Part shown: positions 16,699-25,770 of the stretch, in pieces
How positions within the stretch are numbered: position 1 is the first letter of the stretch
Layout of the letters: each line of letters begins with the position of its first letter
Assembly: GCA_963837425.1 (NCBI GenBank)
Contig: CAWINH010000009.1
Span: 79,113 to 143,112, forward strand
Source of the DNA: CAWINH01 sp963837425
Lineage (GTDB): Bacteria; Chloroflexota; Limnocylindria; QHBO01
Reading direction: 5' to 3'
Length of the DNA: 64,000 bases
Notes under the pieces: model-generated
The model's input: only the letters and a program-made list of their open reading frames with translations
What the model was told of the DNA's origin: nothing
Database searches by the model: none
Program-made: the position numbers and the translations under genes

Positions 16699-19326
16699 AT
16701 GGCGGACCCCGACCGTTCGCTGCCGACCGGCACCCTGACCTTCTGGTTCACCGACATCGAGGGCTCGACGCGCATGCTCGCTCGCCTGGGTGACGCGTAC
16801 GGGGAGCTGCTCGAGGGGCACGCCGCCATCCTGCGGCGCGCGATCGCCGTCAACGACGGTGTTGAGGTCAGCACCGAGGGGGATGCCTTCTTCGCGGTGT
16901 TCCACTCGCCGGTCGACGCGACGCGAGCCGCGGTCCAGGCACAGCTCGAGCTGGCGGGTCATCCCTGGAAGGATGGAGAGCGGGTCCGCGTGCGGATGGG
17001 GCTGCACACCGGTGAGGGGCGCCTCGGAGGCGACAACTACGTGGGGATGGACGTGCACCGGGCGGCACGGATCGCCGCCGCCGGCCACGGCGGCCAGGTT
17101 CTCCTCTCAGCTGCAACGGCGGCGCTCGTCTCGCGTGGGCTGCCGCCGGGCGTGATGCTGCGCGCCCTCGGGGAGCATCGCCTGAAGGACCTCGACGAGC
17201 CCGAGAAGGTCTCGCAGCTGGTGATCCCCGGGCTGGATGCAGAGTTCCCCCCGCTGCGGGCCAGGCGTCCGGGCAACCTGCCGGGCAGTGCCACCAGCTT
17301 CATCGGTCGCGAGGAGGTCGTGGCTGCCGTCACCGAGCTGCTCGGCCCGAACCGACTGGTGTCGCTGCTGGGCCCGGGTGGGGCGGGCAAGACCCGCCTT
17401 GCCCTGCGGGTGGCCGCCGATCTCGCGGACCGGACGCCGGATGGCGCGTTCTTCGTCCCTCTGGACGTGATCCGGGAGACGGAGCTGTTGCCCTCCGCGA
17501 TCGCATCGGCTCTCGAGCTGCGAGGCGGCGATGAGCCGCCGCTCAGCGTGCTGCAGCGAGAGCTGGCAGGGCGAGAGCTGCTCCTGGTGCTCGACAACCT
17601 CGAGCAGATCCTGCCGGGAGCGGCCACCACCGTGGACTCGCTCATGACCGCCGCGCCGCGCCTGAAGGTGCTGGCGACCAGCCGCATTCCCCTGCGCCTC
17701 TACGGGGAGCAGGAGTTCCCGATCCCACCGCTCTCGGTGCCCGGGGCGGATTCAGCCCTGTCGCTTGCAGACCTGAGTCACTACGAGGCGGTGGCCCTCT
17801 TCGTCGCACGCGCCCAGGCGACGCGCCCGACGTTTGCCCTCGACGAAAGCAATGCGGGCGCGGTGGTGGAGATCACGACCCGGCTCGATGGTCAGCCGCT
17901 GGCAATCGAGCTGGCGGCGGCTCGCGTCAAGGTGCTCACGCCGGGCGCGATCCTGGCGCGCCTCGGCGCCAGCCTCGACCTGCTGGCCACGACCGCGGCC
18001 AACCTGCCGCCCCGTCAGCGCTCGCTGCGTGGAGCGATCGCCTGGAGCTACGAGCTCCTGGACGCAGCCGAGGCCCGGGCGTTTCGCCGGCTGAGCGTGT
18101 GCGCGGGAGGCTGCGACGTGGGCACCGCCGAGCGCCTGGTGGGTGGCCACGCCCTCGGCGCGCTGGAGTCGCTCATCGACAAGAGCCTCCTGCAGGAGGC
18201 GGATGTCCTCGGCGAGCCACGGTTCACGATGCTCGAGACGATTCGCGAATTCGGCCTGGAACGGCTCGCCGAGATTGGCGATGCCGACGATGCGCAGAAG
18301 CAGCTGCTGGACCTGGTCCTGGAGCGGGCGGAGGGCGCCGAGCCGCGTCTCTCCCAGGCGGAGGACGACGGCACCTTCGCGCGGCTCGAGGCGGACTACG
18401 ACAACGTCCGTGCCGCGCTGCGTTGGGCCATCGCCACCAGCCTCGCCGAGCCGGCGCAGCGGATCGTGGCGGCCATCTGGCGCTACTGGCAGCGGCAGGG
18501 CCTGCTGGAGGAGGGCGCGTGGTGGATCGAGCAAGTGCTCGGTCTATCCGATGAGCCGACGGCGACGCGCGCGCGCGCCCTCATCGCGCAGGGGTCGATC
18601 GCGTACTGGCGCGAGGACTATGCCGGCACTCGCACTCCGTACGAGCGGAGCCTGGCCATCTACCGGCTTCTCGGCGATGCTCCGGGGATTGCCTGGGCGA
18701 CCTACAACCTCGCCTTCTCCCACGTGACCCTCGGCGACGTGGCAAAGGGCCGCGACATGTTTCGGGAGGCGCTCGGTGGCTTCGTGGCGGTCGGTGACGG
18801 CGTGGGCCAGCGCGAGGCAACGGACCTCCTGGGCTGGACCGAGCTCATGCTCGGGAACCCGGACGCTGCCGAACCCTACATGCGCGAATCGATGGGCATG
18901 GTTGCCAACGACACGCTGCGTGCGGCCGACATCCGGATCGGCCTTGCGCAGGTGCATCGCATGCGCGGCGAGTACAGCGAAGCCCGTCGGGTCCTGACCG
19001 GCTCGTTGGAGGTTCTCCGTGAGGCGCGCAACCTCGGCATCACCGTGGGCGTGCTGTACCTCTTCGCGGCCATCGAGGTGGAGGACGGCGATCCCGCGCT
19101 GGGGATGCGGCTGTACGGCGCCGCGGAGGCCCTGCGCAAGCGGATCGGTGGCGGACCGCCGCGTGCCACGATGATGCTCGGCGAACCGGAGGATGCCGCC
19201 CGCGCCGCGATTGGCGACGAGGCGGTTGAGGCAGCGCTTGCGTTGGGACGCGCCCTCGACGCCGACGCGGCCATTGGACTGGCCATGGGCGCCGGTTTTC
19301 TTGACCCGCCGATGGGCGAGGGGTAG
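16699..19326 (+). CDS. Adenylate/guanylate cyclase-domain STAND ATPase with TPR-like C-terminus
   Basis: 875 residues. Residues 8-180 are a class III nucleotide cyclase homology domain (FTDIEGSTR, EGDAFFAVF, DVHRAARIAAAGHGGQ). A STAND/NB-ARC-type ATPase follows, with Walker A GPGGAGKTR near residue 229 and LLLVLDNLEQ as Walker B, then about 350 residues of helical TPR-like repeats. No DNA-binding domain is seen. The cyclase substrate-specifying Lys is replaced (STEGD) and the transition-state Asn is His (DVHRAAR), so catalysis may be weak or absent. Such proteins are usually signal-responsive switches. It shares its architecture with the 46.5 kb gene. Confidence 0.88.
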   Translation: MADPDRSLPTGTLTFWFTDIEGSTRMLARLGDAYGELLEGHAAILRRAIAVNDGVEVSTEGDAFFAVFHSPVDATRAAVQAQLELAGHPWKDGERVRVRMGLHTGEGRLGGDNYVGMDVHRAARIAAAGHGGQVLLSAATAALVSRGLPPGVMLRALGEHRLKDLDEPEKVSQLVIPGLDAEFPPLRARRPGNLPGSATSFIGREEVVAAVTELLGPNRLVSLLGPGGAGKTRLALRVAADLADRTPDGAFFVPLDVIRETELLPSAIASALELRGGDEPPLSVLQRELAGRELLLVLDNLEQILPGAATTVDSLMTAAPRLKVLATSRIPLRLYGEQEFPIPPLSVPGADSALSLADLSHYEAVALFVARAQATRPTFALDESNAGAVVEITTRLDGQPLAIELAAARVKVLTPGAILARLGASLDLLATTAANLPPRQRSLRGAIAWSYELLDAAEARAFRRLSVCAGGCDVGTAERLVGGHALGALESLIDKSLLQEADVLGEPRFTMLETIREFGLERLAEIGDADDAQKQLLDLVLERAEGAEPRLSQAEDDGTFARLEADYDNVRAALRWAIATSLAEPAQRIVAAIWRYWQRQGLLEEGAWWIEQVLGLSDEPTATRARALIAQGSIAYWREDYAGTRTPYERSLAIYRLLGDAPGIAWATYNLAFSHVTLGDVAKGRDMFREALGGFVAVGDGVGQREATDLLGWTELMLGNPDAAEPYMRESMGMVANDTLRAADIRIGLAQVHRMRGEYSEARRVLTGSLEVLREARNLGITVGVLYLFAAIEVEDGDPALGMRLYGAAEALRKRIGGGPPRATMMLGEPEDAARAAIGDEAVEAALALGRALDADAAIGLAMGAGFLDPPMGEG

Positions 19327-19425
19327 GCTCTCGGCAGGTGCCCAGAAGGCGCCTGCGAGCCGGCTCCGGCCGTCCACCGGGCGCCTCCTCCGAGCTCTTC
19401 CTGTCGCACCACAGAGTCACGTCTG

Positions 19426-19448
19426 GCCCGTCGGGCCGACCGACGGGC
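19426..19448 (+). terminator. 9-bp hairpin between cyclase gene and coxM
   Basis: GCCCGTCGG pairs perfectly with CCGACGGGC across the loop GCCGA. It lies 100 nt after the cyclase-STAND stop and 45 nt before coxM. It could terminate the former or act in the 5' leader of the CO dehydrogenase mRNA. The rest of the 19327-19492 gap shows nothing recognisable. Confidence 0.5.
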
Positions 19449-19492
19449 TTCCCCTGCTGCAGCATTTGCTGGAAGGAAGGACGGATGGCGCG

Positions 19493-20362
19493 ATGATCCC
19501 ACCCGAATTCGACTATGCGCGGCCGGCTGACCTCGACGCGGCGCTCCGAGCGCTCCACGAACGGGAGGGAGAGGCGAAGGTCCTGGCCGGTGGCATGAGC
19601 CTGTTGCCGCTGATGAGGTTCCGGCTCGCGCAACCCGCCCTCCTCATCGACCTCGGGGGGATCAAGGGGCTCGACGGGATCCGCGAGGACGACGAATGGC
19701 TCCACATCGGCGCCATGACCACCCATCGCACGATCCTCGAGGACCCGATCGTGGCCGCCCGATACCCGCTGCTCCGCGAGGCGGCGAGCGGAATCGGCGA
19801 CCCGCAGGTCCGCAACTGGGGGACGATGGGCGGCTCGATCGTTCACGCCGACCCCGCAGCGGACTGGCCGGCGGTGCTCGTCGCGACCTCGGCGGTCGTC
19901 CACGCCCGCAGTGCCGATGCCGAGCGAGACATCCCGGCGCGGGAGTTCTTCATCGACGTCTTCACCACGGCCTGCGAGCCGACCGAGATCGTCACTGAGA
20001 TCCGGTTCGGGGTCCCGCCCGCGCGCAGCGGCGGGGCCTACGAGAACATCGAGCGTCGCGCCGGCGACTTCTCGAGCGTGGGCGTTGCCGTCCAGTTGAG
20101 CCTTCGGCCAGACGGCAAGATCGACCGGGCGGGGATCGGGCTCACCGCGGTCGCCGACGTTCCGTTCGCCGCGACGGATGCCGAGGGCCTGCTCGCCGGC
20201 GCCGCGCCCGATGACGACCTCGTCGGCCGCGTCGCCGCGGCCGCGTCGGCCCAGAGTCAACCGGCGAGCGACGCGCATGGCCCCGCCGATTACAAGCGGG
20301 CGATGGTCGCAGAGCTCACGGCACGCGCCCTCCGCCGCGCGCTCGCGCGCGCGGCAGCCTAG
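19493..20362 (+). CDS. coxM: Form I CO dehydrogenase medium (FAD) subunit
   Basis: 289 residues. A PCMH-type FAD-binding subunit of the aerobic Mo-Cu CO dehydrogenase; it passes electrons from the Fe-S subunit to quinone. It has the conserved FAD motifs AGGMSLLPLMRFRL (near residue 33) and TMGGSIVHADPAADWP (near 110). It opens the order coxM-coxS-coxL, the classic arrangement. The start has GGAAGGA-rich sequence upstream. A second, diverged copy occurs at 27.8 kb. Confidence 0.93.
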   Translation: MIPPEFDYARPADLDAALRALHEREGEAKVLAGGMSLLPLMRFRLAQPALLIDLGGIKGLDGIREDDEWLHIGAMTTHRTILEDPIVAARYPLLREAASGIGDPQVRNWGTMGGSIVHADPAADWPAVLVATSAVVHARSADAERDIPAREFFIDVFTTACEPTEIVTEIRFGVPPARSGGAYENIERRAGDFSSVGVAVQLSLRPDGKIDRAGIGLTAVADVPFAATDAEGLLAGAAPDDDLVGRVAAAASAQSQPASDAHGPADYKRAMVAELTARALRRALARAAA

Positions 20363-20379
20363 AGACGGGAGACGAGCAG

Positions 20380-20874
20380 ATGAGCACCCACCACATCCGC
20401 GTCAACGTCAACGGGGAGGAGCGCGAGGCCGACGTCGAGGCGAGGCTCCTCCTCGTGCATTTCCTGCGCGACACGCTGGGCATGACCGGCACCCACATTG
20501 GCTGTGACACGAGCAACTGCGGAGCCTGCACCGTGATCGTCAACGGGCGCAGCACGAAGTCGTGCACGATGCTGGCCGTCGCCGCCGACGGCGCATCGGT
20601 CCAGACCATCGAGGGCATGGCCACCGCCGACGGGCTCCATCCGCTGCAGCAGGGGTTCTGGGATCAGCACGGACTGCAATGCGGGTTCTGCACCCCCGGC
20701 ATGATCATGCAGGCCTCCTGGCTCCTCGAGCGGAATCCCGACCCGACCGAGGCGGAGATCCGCGAGGGGATCAGCGGGAACCTGTGCCGGTGCACGGGGT
20801 ACGTGAACATCGTGAAGGCCGTGCAGCAGGCCGCCGCTGAGATGCGGGCCGCCGCAGCACCGGCGGAGGGCTGA
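20380..20874 (+). CDS. coxS: Form I CO dehydrogenase small (2x[2Fe-2S]) subunit
   Basis: 164 residues. It has a plant-type ferredoxin N-terminal cluster motif (GCDTSNCGACT with a later Cys in KSCTMLA) and a C-terminal four-helix [2Fe-2S] domain (QCGFCTPGM and LCRCTGY). It carries electrons from the Mo-Cu site to FAD. GGGAG precedes the ATG. It lies 17 nt after coxM and 5 nt before coxL. Confidence 0.95.
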   Translation: MSTHHIRVNVNGEEREADVEARLLLVHFLRDTLGMTGTHIGCDTSNCGACTVIVNGRSTKSCTMLAVAADGASVQTIEGMATADGLHPLQQGFWDQHGLQCGFCTPGMIMQASWLLERNPDPTEAEIREGISGNLCRCTGYVNIVKAVQQAAAEMRAAAAPAEG

Positions 20875-20879
20875 GCGAG

Positions 20880-23243
20880 ATGGCCGAGATCCAGACCCAT
20901 ACCAGCCCCGAGGTCTCGGGGATGGGCCACTCCATGAAGCGCAAGGAGGACGCCCGCTTCATCCGCGGCAAGGGGGAGTACATCGACGACCTCGTCCTGC
21001 CGGGCATGCTGTGGATGGACATCGTCCGCAGCCCGTACGCGCACGCAAAGATCAAGAGCATCGACAGCTCGGCCGCTCTCGCCATCCCAGGCGTCCTGGC
21101 CGTGATCACCGGCGCCGATCTCGAGAAGGCCGGTCTGCACTGGATGCCAACGCTGATGTCCGACACCCAGATGGTGCTGCCCACCGACCACGTGGTGTAC
21201 GCATCCCAGGAGGTCGCGGCGGTCATCGCCGACAGCCGCTATCACGCGGCCGACGGGGCCGCCGCCGTCGAGGTCGACTACGAGCCGCTGCCAGTGGTGC
21301 TCGACCCGTTCAAGGCCATGGAAGCTGATTCGCCGCTCGTTCGCCCGGACAAGGAAAAGAAGTCGAACCACATCTGGCACTGGGAGTCCGGCGACCGCGA
21401 CGCGACGGATGCCGCCCTCGACAAGGCCGACGTCCGCGTCGAGGAGGACATCTACATCCCCCGCATCCACGTGGCCTCCATCGAGACCTGCGGCTGCGTC
21501 GCCGACTGGGACCCGGTGCGCGAGCACCTGACCGTCCACATGACCAGCCAGGCACCGCACGCCATCCGCACCGTCTTCAGCCTCGTCTCGAAGATCCCGG
21601 AGCACAAGATTCGGATCAAGACCCACGACATCGGCGGAGGATTCGGTGGCAAGGTCCCGGTCTACCCCGGCTACGTCCTGGCGGTGGTGGCCTCGCTGAC
21701 CACCGGCCACCCCGTGAAGTGGATCGAGGATCGCTCGGAGAACCTCCAGGCCGATTCGTTCGCCCGCGACTACCACATGCATGTCGAGCTGGGGGCGAGC
21801 AAGGACGGCACGCTCACGGCGCTGAAGGTGAAGACCCTCGCCGATCATGGATCGGCCGATGCGGCCGCCAACCCGTCGAAGTTCCCGGCCGGCATGTTCA
21901 ACGTGATCACCGGCTCGTATGACCTGGCGAACGCGTTCGTCGAGGTCGACGGCGTGTACACGAACAAGCCGCCGGGCGGGGTCGCCTACCGCTGCTCGTT
22001 CCGCGTCACTGAGGCGGTCCACGCCATCGAGCGGATGACCGACATCGTGGCGCATGAGATGGGGATCGACCCTGCCGAATTCCGGATGCGGAACTTCATC
22101 CAGCCGGAGCAGTTCCCGTACCACACGGCAACCGGCTGGGAGTACGACTCGGGCAACTACGAGCCCGCGCTGCGCCGCGCCATGGAGATGATCGGCTACG
22201 ACGACCTGCGCAGGGAGCAGGCCGAGAAACGCGAGCGCGGCGAACTGATGGGGATCGGGATCAGCTCGTTCACCGAGATCGTGGGGGCCGGCCCCTCGCA
22301 TACCTTCGACATCCTGGGCATCAAGATGTTCGACAGCTGTGAGATCCGTGTCCATCCCACCGGCTCGGCGATTGCCCGGATTGGCGTCCAGACCCAGGGC
22401 CAGGGACACGAGACGACGTTCGCCCAGATCATCGCCGAGGAGCTCGGCATTCCGGCCAATGACATCACCATCGAGTACGGTGACACCGACACGGCACCCT
22501 ACGGCCTGGGCACCTACGCCTCTCGCTCAACGCCCGTCGCCGGGGCGGCGACGGCCATGGCCGCCCGCAAGATCCGGGACAAGGCAAAGAAGATCGCCGC
22601 GCACCTCCTGGAGGCGAACGAGGACGACCTCGAGTGGGAGAACGGCAAGTTCTTCGTGAAGGGATCGCCCGACCAGGCCAAGACGATCGGCGAGATCGCA
22701 TTCGCGGCCTACACGAACCACCCACAGGGGATGGAGGCCGGGCTCGAGGCGGTCGACTACTACGACCCGCCGAACCTGACCTTCCCGTTCGGCTCGTACA
22801 TCTGCGTCGTGGACATCGACCGCGGGACCGGCGAGGTCAAGGTCCGCCGCTTCGTGGCGGTGGATGACTGCGGCAACATCATCAACCCGATGATCGTGGA
22901 CGGGCAGATCCACGGGGGGCTCACGATGGGGCTGGCCCCGGCCCTCTACGAGCAGATCACGTACGACGAGAACGGCAACAACCTGGCGGGCACCTTCATG
23001 GACTACCTGCTGCCGACGGCGCTCGAGACGCCCGCCTGGGAGACGGACAAGACGGTCACCCCGTCGCCGCACCATCCGCTCGGCGCGAAGGGCGTCGGCG
23101 AGTCGGCGACCGTCGGCGCGCCGCCGGCCATCGCGAACGCGGTGGTCGACGCGCTCTGGCATCTCGGGGTGCGCAACATCGACATCCCGATCACGCCTTG
23201 GAAGGTCTGGAAGATCCTCCACGAGAAGGGGGTGGCGACGTAG
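20880..23243 (+). CDS. coxL: Form I CO dehydrogenase large catalytic (Mo-Cu) subunit
   Basis: 787 residues. It is the catalytic subunit oxidising CO to CO2 at a molybdopterin-cytosine-dinucleotide Mo-S-Cu centre. The diagnostic form I active-site loop AYRCSFR is exact at residues 369-375, with Cys372 the Cu ligand, and the C-terminal KGVGESATVG segment holds the conserved active-site Glu. This is the strongest functional assignment in the window. GGAGG precedes ATG 20880. No coxD/E/G lies behind it on the same strand; those genes sit in the convergent minus-strand operon. Confidence 0.97.
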   Translation: MAEIQTHTSPEVSGMGHSMKRKEDARFIRGKGEYIDDLVLPGMLWMDIVRSPYAHAKIKSIDSSAALAIPGVLAVITGADLEKAGLHWMPTLMSDTQMVLPTDHVVYASQEVAAVIADSRYHAADGAAAVEVDYEPLPVVLDPFKAMEADSPLVRPDKEKKSNHIWHWESGDRDATDAALDKADVRVEEDIYIPRIHVASIETCGCVADWDPVREHLTVHMTSQAPHAIRTVFSLVSKIPEHKIRIKTHDIGGGFGGKVPVYPGYVLAVVASLTTGHPVKWIEDRSENLQADSFARDYHMHVELGASKDGTLTALKVKTLADHGSADAAANPSKFPAGMFNVITGSYDLANAFVEVDGVYTNKPPGGVAYRCSFRVTEAVHAIERMTDIVAHEMGIDPAEFRMRNFIQPEQFPYHTATGWEYDSGNYEPALRRAMEMIGYDDLRREQAEKRERGELMGIGISSFTEIVGAGPSHTFDILGIKMFDSCEIRVHPTGSAIARIGVQTQGQGHETTFAQIIAEELGIPANDITIEYGDTDTAPYGLGTYASRSTPVAGAATAMAARKIRDKAKKIAAHLLEANEDDLEWENGKFFVKGSPDQAKTIGEIAFAAYTNHPQGMEAGLEAVDYYDPPNLTFPFGSYICVVDIDRGTGEVKVRRFVAVDDCGNIINPMIVDGQIHGGLTMGLAPALYEQITYDENGNNLAGTFMDYLLPTALETPAWETDKTVTPSPHHPLGAKGVGESATVGAPPAIANAVVDALWHLGVRNIDIPITPWKVWKILHEKGVAT

Positions 23244-24250
23244 GCGTTGACCTCTTCGCGCGAGCCGCCGAGCTGAGCGCCGCCGGGGAGCCGTTCGCGG
23301 TGGCCACCGTGGTGGCCGTGCAGCGGCCCACCTCGGCGCGCCCCGGCGCCAGGGGAATCATCCACCGCGACGGCTCGATCGAGGGCTGGGTCGGTGGCAG
23401 CTGCGCGCAGCCGATCGTCATCCGAGAGGCGCTCCGCTCGCTGCAGACCGAGGAGCCGCGCCTGCTGCGACTCTCGGCCGATCCGGGGCGGGAAGCCTCC
23501 GGGCCGCGCGCCGAGGGCGCGGTTGAGTATGTGATGACCTGCCACTCGGGCGGGACGCTGGAGATTTACGTGGAGCCGCACGTGCCGCAACGACGATTGC
23601 TCGTGGCCGGCGCGACCCCGATCGCCCAGGCGCTGGTCCAGCTGGGGAACGCCATGGGCTATCGGGCCTCGCTGGTCGATCCGCTCACCGATCCGCACGC
23701 CATCCCGGACGGGATCGAGCTCCTGCCCGATGCCAACCTGGCCACGCTCGATGCGGGCAGCGCCCCGTACATCGTGGTCGCGTCCCAGGGGCAGTGGGAC
23801 GAGGAGGCGCTGGCGGCCGCGCTGCGTCGCGACGACGGGGCGTACGTAGCGCTCATCGCCAGTCCCACCCGGGCCAGGGCCGTCCGCAGCTGGCTGGCGG
23901 AGGAGGGGTTACCGCCGGATCGGGTCGCCGCGATGCGTGCCCCGGCCGGGCTCGACCTGGGAGCCACCACGCCCGAGGAGGTCGCGGTCTCGATCCTGGC
24001 CGAGCTGATCATGGTGCGCCGCGGTCGGGCGGGCGCCGCCGGGGCGGAGGCATCGGCCCCGCAGGAGACGACCCCTGGCGAGGAGGGGGAGATCGTGCTC
24101 CTCGATCCGGTGTGCGGGATGACGGTCGACCGCGATGACGCGCGCCACATCGCCGAACACGACGGGATCGTCTATGCCTTCTGCTCGGTCGGCTGTCGCT
24201 CCCGCTTCAGGCGCGATCCGGAGGCGTTCCTGGCGAAGGCGGAGGCCTAG
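23198..24250 (+). CDS. XdhC/CoxF-type maturation factor fused to a YHS metal-binding domain
   Basis: About 350 residues. The N-terminal XdhC domain (FAVATVVAVQRPTSARPGARG and GSIEGWVGGSCAQP) and the C-terminal XdhC Rossmann part handle the Mo cofactor of xanthine-dehydrogenase-type enzymes. Residues 305-347 form a YHS/TRASH-like domain (DPVCGMTVD, FCSVGC), a likely Cu or other soft-metal site. That suits Cu loading of form I CO dehydrogenase. The start is uncertain: the frame enters coxL and offers TTG 23198; no ATG or GTG is available near the conserved N-terminus. It ends CTAG-overlapped with coxG. Confidence 0.82.
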   Translation: MEGLEDPPREGGGDVGVDLFARAAELSAAGEPFAVATVVAVQRPTSARPGARGIIHRDGSIEGWVGGSCAQPIVIREALRSLQTEEPRLLRLSADPGREASGPRAEGAVEYVMTCHSGGTLEIYVEPHVPQRRLLVAGATPIAQALVQLGNAMGYRASLVDPLTDPHAIPDGIELLPDANLATLDAGSAPYIVVASQGQWDEEALAAALRRDDGAYVALIASPTRARAVRSWLAEEGLPPDRVAAMRAPAGLDLGATTPEEVAVSILAELIMVRRGRAGAAGAEASAPQETTPGEEGEIVLLDPVCGMTVDRDDARHIAEHDGIVYAFCSVGCRSRFRRDPEAFLAKAEA

Positions 24251-24690
24251 GTCTCGAGCGTCGCTTTCACGCAGGTGAAGGTCTTGCCGATCAGCTTCTC
24301 CGCCGTTCCGCGCACCAGGCGGGCGCCGAGGCTCGCGATCATGCCGGAGATCTGAACGTCGGCGGTCCAGTCCATGATCGTCGTGCCTGCCTCGTCGCCG
24401 TCGCGGAGGGTCATCCGCGCGTCGCCGTCCACGGCGCTCCCCGGCGCCTTGCCATGCGCGTGGACCGCGGCATGGTCCGGTCCGGTCCGGTCGGTGAACT
24501 CCGCGTCAACCTTGAAGCGGGCGCTGATCGCGCCGAACCCGACCTTTGCGACCGCGGTGAAGCTTCCGTCGTCATGCACCTCGACGGACTCCACCCCGGG
24601 GCCGCAGCCGCCCATCCTGGCGGGATCGCTCACGAAGTCCCACACCGCGTCGCGCGCGGCCGCGATCGTCACGCTACCCGAGAAGTCCAT
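24247..24690 (-). CDS. coxG: CoxG-family SRPBCC protein
   Basis: 147 residues. It has a START/SRPBCC fold with the CoxG pattern: MDFSGSVTIAAARDAVWDFVSDP, then AARM-type PGVESVEV, and the amphipathic C-terminal LVRGTAEKLIGKTFTCVK. CoxG helps recruit CO dehydrogenase to the membrane for quinone reduction. It is the last gene of the minus-strand operon coxS-L-M-D-E-xdhC-coxG, convergent with the form I genes (stops overlap). Confidence 0.88.
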   Translation of the reverse strand: MDFSGSVTIAAARDAVWDFVSDPARMGGCGPGVESVEVHDDGSFTAVAKVGFGAISARFKVDAEFTDRTGPDHAAVHAHGKAPGSAVDGDARMTLRDGDEAGTTIMDWTADVQISGMIASLGARLVRGTAEKLIGKTFTCVKATLET

Positions 24691-24699
24691 GCCCGCTCC

Positions 24700-25770
24700 T
24701 TATCCGGTCGTCCCCGACATCATGCTCCCGGTTCCGCCTCGCCGCTCGGCGACGACTTCGGCGAGCACGGCCAGCGCGACCTCGGCCGGTGTCGTTCCGC
24801 CGAGGTCGAGCCCGATCGGGCCGCGCAGACGGTCGAGCTCGGAGGCAGTGAGGCCCGCGGCCAGCAGGCGCTCCCTGCGGTTGGCCTGGGTCTTGCGTGA
24901 GCCGATGGCGCCCACGTATCGACAGCCGGCGTGGAGCGCGGCGACGATCGCCGGCTCGTCGAGCTTCTCGTCGTGGCTGAGCACGGCGACCGCGTCGTCG
25001 GGCCCCAGTCCCATGCGCTTGAACGCGTCCTCCGGCCAGGCGACGATGACCTCGTCGGCATCTGCCGTGCGGTCAGCTGAGGCGAACGTCGCGCGGCGGT
25101 CGACGACGATCGTGTGATAGCCGAGCTCCCCTGCGAGCCGGACGAGCGCCATCCCAATGTGGACGGCGCCGACGACGATCAGCCGCGGGGCGAGCGAAAA
25201 GGGCTCGATGAACCACTGCCTGCCACTCGTCCCACGGGCGACGCTGGCCGTTCCATCGCGCAGCGCCTCGGTCACCGTCTCGGTGAGGCCGTCGGGTGCC
25301 GCGGCGCCGGCGTCGACGCGCACGATCTCACCGGGCGGTTGCCCGGCGCCGGTCGGGTGAGGACCGGGCTCATCGCCGGGGGCGTCGGACGGCAGCGCCA
25401 CGATCACGGCACTCGGGCGCCCGGATGCGACGTCGGTGGCCGCGTCGACCACCTCGGGGCGCACGTCGGGCTCGATGAGCACGTCAATGACCCCACCGCA
25501 GGCGAGCCCCACGTCCCAGGCCACCTCGTCGCTGATGCCGTAGCGGACCACTCGGCTCACGCCGTCGCGCCGCGCCCGGCGCACCTCGCCGGCGGCGGCG
25601 CCCTCCACGCATCCGCCGCTCACCGACCCCGCGATCCGCTCCCCGTCATCGGCGAGGAGCACGGCGCCCGGCCGCCTCGGAGCGGACGCGAAGGCACGGA
25701 TGAGCACCGCGCGGCCCACACCGCCGCCGTCACGGCGCCATTCGGCGAGGGTCGGCAGCAGCTCCCTCAC
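24700..25770 (-). CDS. XdhC/CoxI family Mo-hydroxylase maturation protein
   Basis: 356 residues. It has the N-terminal XdhC domain with GSVSGGCVEGAAAGEV, the C-terminal Rossmann domain starting at LIVVGAVHIGMALVRLAGELG, and the terminal GAIGSRKTQANRRERLLAAGL and GLDLGGTTPAEVALAVLAE motifs. It inserts or protects the sulfurated Mo cofactor. Start GTG 25770 overlaps the coxE stop as GTGA, indicating coupling; the long alternating Gly/Pro linker (about 165-180) separates the domains. Confidence 0.88.
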   Translation of the reverse strand: MRELLPTLAEWRRDGGGVGRAVLIRAFASAPRRPGAVLLADDGERIAGSVSGGCVEGAAAGEVRRARRDGVSRVVRYGISDEVAWDVGLACGGVIDVLIEPDVRPEVVDAATDVASGRPSAVIVALPSDAPGDEPGPHPTGAGQPPGEIVRVDAGAAAPDGLTETVTEALRDGTASVARGTSGRQWFIEPFSLAPRLIVVGAVHIGMALVRLAGELGYHTIVVDRRATFASADRTADADEVIVAWPEDAFKRMGLGPDDAVAVLSHDEKLDEPAIVAALHAGCRYVGAIGSRKTQANRRERLLAAGLTASELDRLRGPIGLDLGGTTPAEVALAVLAEVVAERRGGTGSMMSGTTG

